7,074 bases of DNA from Thermoflexales bacterium (GTDB lineage Bacteria > Chloroflexota > Anaerolineae > Fen-1058): contig JAUQXD010000385.1 of assembly GCA_030834835.1 (NCBI GenBank), positions 1-7,074 on the forward strand, given 5' to 3'. The notes beneath the pieces are model-generated. The model worked only from the letters and a program-made list of their open reading frames with translations, did no database searches and had not been told where the DNA came from. Shown one piece after another: positions 1 through 6,547 of this stretch; positions within the stretch are counted from its first letter, which is position 1, and the number at the start of each line of letters is the position of its first letter. A program made the translations under genes and the position numbers.

Positions 1-35
1 CTGCGCCCGAGGTAGAATCAATACTCATTTCGCTA

Positions 36-51
36 TGCTATAATCGATAGG
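36..51 (+). promoter_or_regulatory. Extended -10 promoter of the minC-rodA unit
   Basis: A perfect TATAAT lies at 39-44, preceded by TGC at 36-38, giving the extended -10 form TGCTATAAT. I see no convincing -35 box at the usual spacing (16-21 reads AATCAA), which fits an extended -10 promoter. Transcription normally starts about 6-8 bases after the -10 box, here around 50-52, which is at the first minC start codon. The same nine bases, TGCTATAAT, occur upstream of glnS. The stretch from 16 to 50 is clearly more AT-rich than the coding sequence that follows. The assignment rests on consensus matching only. Confidence 0.65.
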
Positions 52-795
52 ATGATGACACCCATGCCAATCGACGGGCAAATCAAAGAAAAAGTCGTCA
101 AAGACGGCATTACCATCAAAGGCGGCCGGGACGGGCTGGCGATTACGCTTGGACCCGGAGCATGGCACAACACCCTGGCCGCCCTGGAAGAGCGCATCGC
201 CGCCACGCCGGAGTTTTTCAAGGGCGCGCGGGTGGTACTCAACGTCGGCACGCGCGTGTTGCTGGAAGTGGACGCGCGCGCCGTGCGCGACATGCTGGCC
301 CAGTACGATGTCGTCCTGTGGGGACTGATCAGCGAAGACGACGAGACCAAACACATGGCCGACGTGATGGGCCTGAATGCCGAGCTGCCCCGACCGGAAC
401 CCCGGTCCCGATCGCCCGAGCCGACCGTCGCCGGCCCGATCGAGTCCGCGCTGCCCGACGATCCCGATGCCGGTCTGCTGACGCGGCGCACACTGCGCTC
501 CGGTCAGCAATTGCGACATCCCGGCAGCATCGCCCTGATCGGCGACGTGAACCCGGGCGCGGAGATTGTGGCAGGCGGCGACATCATCGTGTGGGGCAAA
601 CTGCGCGGCACGGTGCATGCGGGCGCAATGGGCGACGAGGACGCGCAGGTGTGCGCGCTGGACATGCAACCCACTCAATTGCGCATCGCCCAGCACATTG
701 CACGCTCGCCAGAGGGCCGCCGTCGTAAGCCCAGCCCGGAAGTGGCCCGCGTGCGCAAAGGCCAGATCGTCGTCGAGTCGTGGGAAGTGAAGTGA
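52..795 (+). CDS. minC: Septum site-determining protein MinC
   Basis: MinC is the FtsZ polymerisation inhibitor of the Min system. It is recruited to the membrane by MinD and blocks Z-ring assembly away from midcell. The 247-residue protein has the usual two-domain plan: an FtsZ-binding N-terminal domain (about 8-110), a Pro/Arg-rich linker (about 118-140), and a C-terminal beta-helix domain (about 146-215) that dimerises and binds MinD. The RSGQ motif at residues 149-152 is the conserved MinD-contact motif, and it is followed by the family signatures HPGSIALIGDVNPGAE and GDIIVWGKLRGTVHAGA. The tail PEVARVRKGQIVVE is common in MinC of Gram-positive-like lineages. Candidate starts are ATG at 52, 55 and 64, and none has a clear Shine-Dalgarno sequence. 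The promoter position favours 52 or 55 on a leaderless or nearly leaderless mRNA. It is the first gene of the min-rodA unit. Confidence 0.95.
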   Translation: MMTPMPIDGQIKEKVVKDGITIKGGRDGLAITLGPGAWHNTLAALEERIAATPEFFKGARVVLNVGTRVLLEVDARAVRDMLAQYDVVLWGLISEDDETKHMADVMGLNAELPRPEPRSRSPEPTVAGPIESALPDDPDAGLLTRRTLRSGQQLRHPGSIALIGDVNPGAEIVAGGDIIVWGKLRGTVHAGAMGDEDAQVCALDMQPTQLRIAQHIARSPEGRRRKPSPEVARVRKGQIVVESWEVK

Positions 796-905
796 ATGCA
801 TAATTCATAATTCATAATTGATAATGCATAGTTGAGATCGTGGGCCGCAAGAAACAGACTGCTGTCCGGGGTCAAATATGCATTAAGCACTATGAATTAT
901 GCATT
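795..905. repeat. Heptamer-based palindromic element between minC and minD
   Basis: This 111-bp AT-rich palindrome fills the minC-minD gap. The left arm has five tandem 7-mers at 799-833 (CATAATT three times, then GATAATG and CATAGTT). The right arm has four inverted 7-mers at 874-901 (AAATATG, CATTAAG, CACTATG, AATTATG). The ends form a perfect 15-bp inverted repeat (795-809 with 891-905), and an inner block (822-835 with 872-885) matches at 13 of 14 positions. The unpaired stretches differ by exactly 7 bases, which equals one extra heptamer in the left arm. The core (836-871) is GC-richer. The element begins at the last base of the minC stop codon and ends 1 base before the minD Shine-Dalgarno sequence. 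No target-site duplication is evident. GATAAT at 820-825 could act as a -10 box for minD, but this is weak. Confidence 0.85.
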
Positions 906-916
906 TGGAGGCTTGA

Positions 917-1726
917 ATGGCCGCACGGGTAATCACGATCACCTCCGGCAAAGGGGGAGTGGGCAAGACCACGACGACTGCCAATATCAGCGTGGCGCTG
1001 GCGCTGATGGGCAAGCGCGTCGTCTGCCTGGATGCCGACATCGGCCTGCGGAATCTGGATGTGGTGCTGGGGCTGGAAAACCGCATCATCTACGACGTGG
1101 TCGACGTGATCGAGGGCCGCTGCACCCTGCGCCAGGCGCTGATCAAAGACAAGCGGCTGCCGGAACTATTGCTGCTGCCCGCCTCACAGAAGCGGGATAA
1201 GAGCGCCATCAACGGCGATGATTTAGTCAAAGTCTGCGACGACCTGCGCGCCGAACACGATTTCATCTTGATCGATTCCGCCGCCGGCATTGAGGAAGGT
1301 TTCCGTACGGCGATTGCGCCGGCCGATGAGGTCGTGATCATCACCAACCCGGAAGTCTCGGCCGTGCGGGATGCCGATCGAGTGGTGGGGCTGATCGAAG
1401 CGGCCGAGAAAGGCCCGGCGCGCCTGATCGTCAATCGCCTGAAGCCCCGGCTCGTGCAGCGCGGTGATATGCTGGATACGGAAGACGTGCTGGATATTCT
1501 GGCCATCGACCTGATTGGCATTGTGCCTGAAGACGAAAATGTGCTAATATCCACCAACAAGGGCAATCCGGCCGCGTTTGAAGACAAGTCGCCGGCGGGC
1601 AAGGCCTTCCGACATATTGCGCGGCGACTCAACGGCGAAGACGTGCCGTTTCAAACGTTTCGCGAGCAGCAGAGTTTGTTTGGGCGCATGTCGCGTCTAT
1701 TTCGCCGTGACGGGAGATCAGCATGA
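917..1726 (+). CDS. minD: Septum site-determining ATPase MinD
   Basis: MinD is a membrane-cycling ATPase of the ParA/MinD deviant Walker family. The ATP-bound dimer binds the inner membrane and recruits MinC, and MinE triggers hydrolysis and release. The 269-residue protein shows the deviant Walker A motif SGKGGVGKTT (residues 10-19, signature Lys12 and Lys17), the LDADIGLRNLD switch region (38-48), and the Walker B Asp120 in DFILIDSAAGIE. The C-terminal 20 residues (QSLFGRMSRLFRRDGRSA) form a short amphipathic basic helix, as expected for the membrane-targeting sequence. One oddity is DSAAG in place of the usual DSPAG after the Walker B strand. The start is well supported: GGAGG at 907-911 lies 5 bases before ATG 917. 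The stop codon overlaps the minE start in ATGA. Confidence 0.98.
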   Translation: MAARVITITSGKGGVGKTTTTANISVALALMGKRVVCLDADIGLRNLDVVLGLENRIIYDVVDVIEGRCTLRQALIKDKRLPELLLLPASQKRDKSAINGDDLVKVCDDLRAEHDFILIDSAAGIEEGFRTAIAPADEVVIITNPEVSAVRDADRVVGLIEAAEKGPARLIVNRLKPRLVQRGDMLDTEDVLDILAIDLIGIVPEDENVLISTNKGNPAAFEDKSPAGKAFRHIARRLNGEDVPFQTFREQQSLFGRMSRLFRRDGRSA

Positions 1727-1989
1727 ACTTCTGGCAACGTCTGCGGGGCGGATCGCAACCGTCCAGTCGTGAGCTCGCCAGGCAGCGCTTGCAGCTGGTG
1801 CTGGTACATGATCGCAACCAGATCGAACCTGGCATGCTGGAACATATCAAGGACGAAATCATTGCCGTGATCTCCAAGCACGTCGAGATCGACCCGGAGC
1901 ATGTGGAAGTGACGTTTTCACACGGCGAGCACGAGAACCGGTTGACGGCCGACATTCCGTTACTGACGCGCGTGCGAACACGCAGATAA
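1723..1989 (+). CDS. minE: Cell division topological specificity factor MinE
   Basis: MinE stimulates the MinD ATPase and drives pole-to-pole oscillation of MinCD, which confines division to midcell. At 88 residues it equals the usual family length. The N-terminus (MNFWQRLRGG) is a short amphipathic membrane-binding segment. Residues 18-31 (LARQRLQLVLVHDR) correspond to the MinD-contact helix/strand. Residues 36-75 (EPGMLEHIKDEIIAVISKHVEIDPEHVEVTF) match the dimeric topological-specificity domain, including the conserved IDPE turn. The start codon overlaps the minD stop by 4 bases (ATGA), with GGGAG at 1712-1716 as ribosome binding site, so translation is probably coupled and the MinD:MinE ratio linked. 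Its presence indicates a true oscillating Min system rather than a DivIVA/MinJ type. Confidence 0.96.
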   Translation: MNFWQRLRGGSQPSSRELARQRLQLVLVHDRNQIEPGMLEHIKDEIIAVISKHVEIDPEHVEVTFSHGEHENRLTADIPLLTRVRTRR

Positions 1990-1994
1990 TTCTT

Positions 1995-3134
1995 ATGGCT
2001 ATTCTCCGCAACACGTATCAAACCGCCGACATGCGCCGCAGCGGCTGGCGCTTTTTCGACTACTTCACGCTGATCCTGGTCATCGCGCTGATTACGCTGG
2101 GCGTGTTAATGATCAACAGCGCCACGTTGAACTCCACCGATCCCGATCTGGCCGGGGCGGCGCGCCGCCAGACCATCTACGCGGTGGTCGGCATCGCGAT
2201 CATGCTGGTCACCGCCACGATCGATTATCGCATCTGGCAAAATGCGCGGCACGGCCTGTACGGTGCGGCCATTGTCTTCCTGCTCATTACGCTGGTCTTC
2301 GGCACGGGCGAAATCGGCGGGGTGGGTCGCTGGCTCACCTTTCTGGAAGCCTTTCCCGTGCAGCCCGCCGAGCTGGCCAAGGTACTGATGATTCTGTCAC
2401 TGGCCGGCTTTCTGGCCGATCGCCGCGACGAAATGGATCAGTTTAAGAACGTGGCCTTGTCGCTGGTGTATATCGGCATCCCGGCCGGTTTGATCTTCCT
2501 GCAACCCAACCTCAGCACGGCCGTTGTGTTCATCTTTATCTGGCTGGGTATGATGATCACGACCGGCGTGAAGGCGCGGCATCTGGCCATCATTGGCGGA
2601 CTGGGAATCGCCGCGATGCCGATCGTGTGGCTGGCGATGGCCCAGTATCAGCGCGATCGGTTGCTGGCATTTCTCAACCCCGATCGAAATCCGGCTGCAA
2701 AATACAATCTCGATCAAGCCCTGATCGGCATCGGCAGCGGCGGCTGGCTGGGTCAGGGCTACAGCACCGGCACGCAAAGCCAGCTGCACTTTTTGAAAGT
2801 ACGCCACACTGACTTTATCTTTTCGGTTACGGCCGAGGAGTTGGGCTTTGTTGGCGCGGTGTTGTTATTGGTCCTGTTCGGGCTGCTGCTCTATCGGTTG
2901 CTGCGCATCGCCGATAAATCGCGCGACGCCTACGGTGAATTGATCGTGGTCGGCGTGGCCGCGATGATCTTCTTTCAGACGGTCATCAACATCGCCATGA
3001 ATTTGAACATGGGCGTGGTGGCCGGCCTGCCTCTGCCCATGGTCAGTTACGGCGGCAGTTCGCTCATCACCATGTTACTCGCGATCGGTCTGGCGCAAAG
3101 CGTCATCATGCGCCACAAGACGATCGAATTCTAG
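1995..3134 (+). CDS. rodA: SEDS-family peptidoglycan glycosyltransferase RodA
   Basis: This 379-residue polytopic membrane protein belongs to the SEDS family (RodA/FtsW/SpoVE), which polymerises lipid II into glycan strands together with a class B penicillin-binding protein. About ten hydrophobic segments are visible, the first at about 22-43. Family landmarks are IDYRIW, GVGRWL, QPAELAK (Gln123-Lys129, with Glu126), LNPDRNP, GTQSQLHFL, RHTDFIF with the catalytic Asp273 in the large extracytoplasmic loop, and GLPLPMVSYGGSS near the end (VSYGGSS 350-356). The position after minCDE and the short N-terminus favour RodA over FtsW. Unusual points are FLKVRHTD where FLPERHTD is typical, and QPNLSTA where QPDLGTA is typical. 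The gene starts 5 bases after minE and lacks a clear Shine-Dalgarno sequence, so it probably relies on coupling to minE translation. ATG 2031 is a less likely alternative start. Confidence 0.92.
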   Translation: MAILRNTYQTADMRRSGWRFFDYFTLILVIALITLGVLMINSATLNSTDPDLAGAARRQTIYAVVGIAIMLVTATIDYRIWQNARHGLYGAAIVFLLITLVFGTGEIGGVGRWLTFLEAFPVQPAELAKVLMILSLAGFLADRRDEMDQFKNVALSLVYIGIPAGLIFLQPNLSTAVVFIFIWLGMMITTGVKARHLAIIGGLGIAAMPIVWLAMAQYQRDRLLAFLNPDRNPAAKYNLDQALIGIGSGGWLGQGYSTGTQSQLHFLKVRHTDFIFSVTAEELGFVGAVLLLVLFGLLLYRLLRIADKSRDAYGELIVVGVAAMIFFQTVINIAMNLNMGVVAGLPLPMVSYGGSSLITMLLAIGLAQSVIMRHKTIEF

Positions 3135-3143
3135 CTTACATTT

Positions 3144-3219
3144 TCGGACGCAGGTTTCGCGGATGTCGCAGATGAAGTACAATACTGCGACCATTTGTGA
3201 CCTCTGCGTCCGATTTTTC
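3144..3219 (+). terminator. 9-nt-period hairpin with T-run between rodA and gltX
   Basis: A long interrupted hairpin begins 9 bases after the rodA stop. A perfect 10-bp outer stem (TCGGACGCAG 3144-3153 with CTGCGTCCGA 3204-3213) is followed by a middle stem (3157-3164 with 3193-3200, including three G-U pairs) and a perfect 7-bp inner stem (GTCGCAG 3165-3171 with CTGCGAC 3185-3191). The loop is 13 nt (3172-3184). A T-run (TTTTTCT, 3214-3220) follows the closing arm directly. For transcripts coming from minC-rodA this resembles a Rho-independent terminator. The left arm reads as three 9-nt units (3146-3172), and the right arm mirrors them. The loop contains TACAAT, a possible gltX -10 box. Termination itself is inferred. 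Confidence 0.65.
3155..3183 (+). promoter_or_regulatory. Candidate gltX promoter inside the hairpin
   Basis: TACAAT at 3178-3183 matches the -10 consensus at 5 of 6 positions and sits about 49 bases before the gltX start. The expected -35 region (about 3155-3160, TTTCGC, 17-bp spacer) is a poor match and lies in the stem of the palindrome. A start near 3190 would give a roughly 40-nt leader containing only the right arm of the hairpin, so the terminator fold would not form in gltX mRNA from this promoter. The box could be fortuitous, and readthrough from rodA is the alternative source of gltX transcripts. Confidence 0.4.
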
Positions 3220-3231
3220 TGGAGATCAACC

Positions 3232-4740
3232 ATGACAGTTCGCGTTCGGTTTGCCCCCAGCCCGACCGGTTTTCTGCACGTCGGCGGCCTGCGCACGGCC
3301 CTGTTTAACTGGTTGTTTGCGCGCAAGATGAATGGCACGTTTATTCTGCGGTTGGAAGACACCGATCAGAAACGCTTCACGCCCGGCGGAGTGCGCGCCA
3401 TCATGGAAGGCTTGCAGTGGCTGGGCTTGCAGTGGGACGAAGGCCCGAGCCGCGCCGAACTGCGCAAGATGCAAACGAATGAAGACTGGGACGGTGCACC
3501 CGATGTGGGCGGCAACTTCGGGCCGTACATCCAATCGCAGCGGCTGCCGATCTATCAGGCCGCCGTGGATGAACTGTTGGCGCAGGGCAAAGCCTATCGC
3601 TGCGATTGCACCGCCGTGCGGCTGGATGCCATGCGCAAAGAGCAGATGGCGCGCAAAGAATCGACGCACTACGATCGCCACTGCCGCAACAAAGCCGCAG
3701 GCGAAGTTGATCCGAGTAAGCCGCACGTCGTGCGCATCGCCGTGCCGCTCGAAGGCACGACGACCGTGCACGATCTGATTCGCGGCGACATCACGGTTGA
3801 TTACGCCAAACTCGACGACTTCGTCATTCTCAAATCCGATGGGTTCCCCACGTACCACCTGGCCGCAATGGTGGACGATCACGCGATGCAGATCACGCAC
3901 GTGCTGCGCGGCGACGAATGGCTGCCGTCGTTGCCGAAGCACTACCTGATCTATCAGTCGTTTGGCTGGGAGCCGCCTGTCTTCGCGCACCTGCCGGTGA
4001 TCTTGAATCCCAGCGGCAAGGGCAAGATGAGCAAGCGCAAGGCCACCTCAGCAGACAGCGTCTTCGTTTCGGAATTCCGCGAAGAAGGCTACTTGCCGGA
4101 AGCGCTGCGCAACTTTCTGGCGTTCGTGGGTTGGGCGCCGGGCAGCGGCATCGAGAAAGAGATCATGCCCATCGACGAGTTGATCGAGCTCTTCGATCTG
4201 GCGCACGTCAATCCCGCGCCGGCGGCGTTTCCATATGACAAACTCGATTGGATGAACGGCATGTACATCCGCGCCCTGCCCGCCGATGAGTTGGCGAAGC
4301 GCATTTATCCGTTCTTGATCAGCGCTGGCATTGAAGCGGATGTCGATCGCCTGATCAAGATCACGCCGGACATTCAAGAGCGTTTGGAGACCTTGCAGGA
4401 CGCTGTGGCGGCCACCGACTTCCTATTTGCAGAGCACGTGTCACCCGATCCAAAGCAGTTGATCGGCAAAGGCATGACGGTGGAGCAAACGCTCAGCGTG
4501 CTGCAACAGGCCGAACAAGTGATCAGCACCTTCGAGCCGTTCGAGGCTGAGCCGCTGGAGCATGCTTTCCGTGCCGCCGCCGATGCGAGTGGCCTGAAGC
4601 CCGGCCCGTTCTTCACGCCGCTGCGTGTGGCGGTGACAGGCAAGACCGTCTCGCCCCCGTTGTTTGGATCGATCGTGGCGTTGGGCCGCGAAAGAACGAT
4701 CGAGCGGTTGAAGAACGCACAACAATTGTTGTCGAACTGA
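3232..4740 (+). CDS. gltX: Glutamyl-tRNA synthetase
   Basis: This class I aminoacyl-tRNA synthetase attaches glutamate to tRNA-Glu in the cytoplasm; Glu-tRNA also feeds tetrapyrrole synthesis where the C5 pathway exists. The 502-residue protein opens with VRFAPSPTGFLHVGG, whose HVGG (16-19) is the HIGH motif, and has the KMSKS loop as KMSKR at 265-269. A CxC...YxxxC set (Cys124, Cys126, Tyr147, Cys151) resembles the zinc-binding SWIM-like insert of GluRS/GluQRS. The C-terminal anticodon-binding part ends with the typical FFTPLRVAVTGKTVSPPLFGSI block. About 17 residues (73-89) are inserted between WDEGP and DVGGNFGPY compared with the usual form. ATG 3232 is chosen because GGAG at 3221-3224 lies 7 bases upstream and the protein starts right before the first beta-strand. 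An in-frame ATG at 3163 lies inside the palindrome and would add 23 atypical residues. Confidence 0.98.
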   Translation: MTVRVRFAPSPTGFLHVGGLRTALFNWLFARKMNGTFILRLEDTDQKRFTPGGVRAIMEGLQWLGLQWDEGPSRAELRKMQTNEDWDGAPDVGGNFGPYIQSQRLPIYQAAVDELLAQGKAYRCDCTAVRLDAMRKEQMARKESTHYDRHCRNKAAGEVDPSKPHVVRIAVPLEGTTTVHDLIRGDITVDYAKLDDFVILKSDGFPTYHLAAMVDDHAMQITHVLRGDEWLPSLPKHYLIYQSFGWEPPVFAHLPVILNPSGKGKMSKRKATSADSVFVSEFREEGYLPEALRNFLAFVGWAPGSGIEKEIMPIDELIELFDLAHVNPAPAAFPYDKLDWMNGMYIRALPADELAKRIYPFLISAGIEADVDRLIKITPDIQERLETLQDAVAATDFLFAEHVSPDPKQLIGKGMTVEQTLSVLQQAEQVISTFEPFEAEPLEHAFRAAADASGLKPGPFFTPLRVAVTGKTVSPPLFGSIVALGRERTIERLKNAQQLLSN

Positions 4741-4756
4741 TCAGGTCTGCTATAAT
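4729..4756 (+). promoter_or_regulatory. Promoter of glnS
   Basis: A perfect TATAAT at 4751-4756 is preceded by TGC (4748-4750), giving the same extended -10 nonamer, TGCTATAAT, as in front of minC. TTGTCG at 4729-4734, inside the last gltX codons, matches the -35 consensus at 4 of 6 positions with a 16-bp spacer. Transcription would start near 4763, inside the left arm of the adjoining hairpin, leaving a leader of about 80 nt. This suggests that glnS has its own promoter besides possible readthrough from gltX. Confidence 0.7.
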
Positions 4757-4825
4757 AACCACGAAGTCCACTAAGTTCACGAAGATTACTTCGTGTTTCT
4801 TGGTGTCCTTCGTGGTTCATTTTTT
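4757..4825 (+). repeat. 9-nt-period palindrome in the glnS leader
   Basis: A 61-nt hairpin made of three 9-nt units per arm occupies most of the gltX-glnS gap. The left units are CCACGAAGT, CCACTAAGT and TCACGAAGA (4759-4785), and the right arm mirrors them (4788-4814). The stems are AACCACGAAG (4757-4766) with 4808-4817 (10 of 10), 4769-4775 with 4799-4805 (7 bp, one U-G), and CACGAAG (4778-4784) with CTTCGTG (4789-4795, 7 of 7). The loop is ATTA. CA and then six T (4820-4825) follow, and the glnS Shine-Dalgarno sequence begins 5 bases later. Read as RNA it has the shape of an intrinsic terminator in the glnS leader. It may be a mobile or amplified repeat, a gltX terminator, or an attenuator, and sequence alone does not decide which. 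Confidence 0.85.
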
Positions 4826-4842
4826 GATTGAGGAATTTCATC

Positions 4843-6525
4843 ATGTCCGATCTAGAGAACATCAAGCCCACCGATTTTATCCGTGAAGCCGTCGTCGAAG
4901 ATTTGAAGGCCGGCCGCTTCACCAGAGTGCACACACGCTTCCCGCCCGAACCGAACGGCTATCTGCACATCGGCCACACCAAGGCGCTGATCATTGATTT
5001 TGGCATCGCGCAGGAGTTTGGCGGGCTGTGCAATCTGCGCTACGACGACACCAACCCGACCAAAGAAGATGTGGAGTACGTCGATGCGATCAAGGATGAC
5101 ATCACGTGGCTGGGTTTCTCGTGGGACGATCGGGAGTATTACGCGTCCGATTATTTCCCTCAACTGTATGAGATGGCCGTGAAGTTAATCAAGAAGGGCA
5201 AAGCCTACGTCGACGATCAGACGCCCGACGAAGTCAGTACCAATCGCGGCACGCTGACCGAACCCGGCAAGGACAGCCCGTGGCGCAATCGCTCGGTTGA
5301 GGAGAACCTCGATCTGTTCGAGCGCATGAAGAACGGCGAGTTCCCCGACGGCACGCGCACGCTGCGCGCCAAAATCGATATGGCGTCCGGCAATTTCCTG
5401 ATGCGCGACCCCGTGATGTATCGCATCCTGCACGAACCGGCGCATCATCGATCGGGCAAGCAGTGGTGCATCTACCCGATGTACGACTTCGCGCACGGGC
5501 AGAGTGATTCGCTCGAGGGGATCACGCATTCGCTGTGTTCGCTCGAATATGAAATCCATCGCCCCTTATATGAATGGTTTTTGAACGAACTGGAAATCTA
5601 TGCGCCGCGCCAGATCGAGTTTGCGCGCCTCAACATCAACTACACCGTGATGAGCAAGCGCAAGTTGCGGCGGCTGGTGGAAGAAGGCCACGTCACCGGC
5701 TGGGATGATGCCCGCATGCCGACGCTGCGCGGGCTGCGGCGACGCGGCTTCACGCGCGAATCGATCCATGACTTCATCAATCGCGTGGGTGTCGCCAAGT
5801 CGGACAGCGTGGTCGATGTGGCCCTGCTGGAAGCGTGCCTGCGCGAAGACCTGAACAAACGCGCCTTACGCCGCATGGCCGTCTTGCGCCCGATTAAGCT
5901 GGTCATCGACAACTATCCCGCCGATCAAGTCGAGTACATGGACGTGATCAACAATCCCGAGGATGCCAGCGCGGGCACGCGGAAGTTGCCGTTTAGCAAC
6001 GTGCTCTACATTGAGCAGGAAGACTTTCAGGAAGTGCCGCCGCCGAAGTATTACCGTTTATTCCCTGGCAACGAAGTGCGGCTTCGCTCGGCTTACGTCA
6101 TCAAGTGCACTGGCGTCGTGAAAGACGACGCGGGCAATGTGCTAGAAGTCCACGCGACGTATGATCCCGCCACGCGCGGCGGCGACACGCCCGATGGCCG
6201 CAAGATCAAATCGACGCTGCACTGGGTGTCGGCCGCGCACGCCATTCCGGCGGAGGTGCGCCTGTACGATCGGCTGTTTAACCGGCCCGATCCTGAAGCC
6301 GGCGACGAGGGTTTCCTGGGCTGCCTGAATCCGAATTCACTGACCGTGCTGAACAACTGCCAGATCGAAGGCAGTCTCGCGGATACGCAGCCGGGCGATC
6401 GGTTCCAGTTTGAGCGGCAGGGTTACTTCTGCGCGGATATTGAATCCACGCCCGGGCATCTGGTGTTCAACCTCGCAGTGGCGCTGAGGGATACGTGGGC
6501 CAAGATCGAGAAGAAGGGCAAATAA
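4843..6525 (+). CDS. glnS: Glutaminyl-tRNA synthetase
   Basis: This class I synthetase charges tRNA-Gln directly with glutamine, replacing the GatCAB transamidation route used by most bacteria. The 560-residue protein is close to the Escherichia coli enzyme (about 554 residues) and aligns along its whole length. It has [21 protein letters not shown] with the HIGH motif at 42-45, [49 protein letters not shown] and VMSKRKL (269-275, the KMSKS loop). The C-terminal beta-barrel anticodon-binding domains carry [20 protein letters not shown] and end in [13 protein letters not shown]. The start at ATG 4843 is supported by AGGA at 4831-4834 with an 8-base gap; a TTG at 4828 would place the start before the ribosome binding site. 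No truncation or frameshift is seen. It lies 102 bases after gltX. This family is patchily distributed among bacteria and often considered horizontally acquired. Confidence 0.98.
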   Translation: MSDLENIKPTDFIREAVVEDLKAGRFTRVHTRFPPEPNGYLHIGHTKALIIDFGIAQEFGGLCNLRYDDTNPTKEDVEYVDAIKDDITWLGFSWDDREYYASDYFPQLYEMAVKLIKKGKAYVDDQTPDEVSTNRGTLTEPGKDSPWRNRSVEENLDLFERMKNGEFPDGTRTLRAKIDMASGNFLMRDPVMYRILHEPAHHRSGKQWCIYPMYDFAHGQSDSLEGITHSLCSLEYEIHRPLYEWFLNELEIYAPRQIEFARLNINYTVMSKRKLRRLVEEGHVTGWDDARMPTLRGLRRRGFTRESIHDFINRVGVAKSDSVVDVALLEACLREDLNKRALRRMAVLRPIKLVIDNYPADQVEYMDVINNPEDASAGTRKLPFSNVLYIEQEDFQEVPPPKYYRLFPGNEVRLRSAYVIKCTGVVKDDAGNVLEVHATYDPATRGGDTPDGRKIKSTLHWVSAAHAIPAEVRLYDRLFNRPDPEAGDEGFLGCLNPNSLTVLNNCQIEGSLADTQPGDRFQFERQGYFCADIESTPGHLVFNLAVALRDTWAKIEKKGK

Positions 6526-6547
6526 TTCCTTCAACAGATACTACCTC

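Noticed and set aside
1..15. CTG CGC CCG AGG TAG read as the last codons of an upstream gene, possibly the mrdA (PBP2) gene often found before minC
   Set aside because: Plausible because GC content drops right after the stop, but 15 bases cannot support a call.
25..801. A 258-codon open frame on the - strand covering all of minC
   Set aside because: It is antisense to a clear MinC gene, its product is rich in His/Ala/Arg/Gln as expected from the complement of GC-rich codons, and it has no recognisable domain.
795..905. CRISPR array reading of the tandem repeats
   Set aside because: The units are 7 nt without spacers and are arranged as inverted arms, which is not a CRISPR structure.
1539..1549. 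TGCTAATAT inside minD as an internal promoter for minE-rodA
   Set aside because: Only a partial -10 match with no supporting -35 box, and minD-minE-rodA are tightly coupled, so it is not needed.
3163..3231. N-terminal extension of GltX from ATG 3163
   Set aside because: The extra 23 residues come from the palindrome, do not resemble GluRS, and ATG 3232 has a good ribosome binding site and the normal family N-terminus.
3226..3990. A 254-codon - strand frame opposite gltX
   Set aside because: A shadow of the gltX reading frame with low-complexity His/Arg/Ala/Val composition and no domain.
4757..4842. T-box riboswitch in the glnS leader
   Set aside because: The leader is short (about 80 nt) and I see no T-box consensus or specifier-loop structure; it consists almost entirely of the 9-nt palindrome.
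4374..4934. A 186-codon - strand frame that reads through the gltX-glnS palindrome
   Set aside because: It is antisense to gltX and glnS, and its NHEGHQE-like segment is a translation of the 9-nt repeat, a known kind of spurious hypothetical protein.
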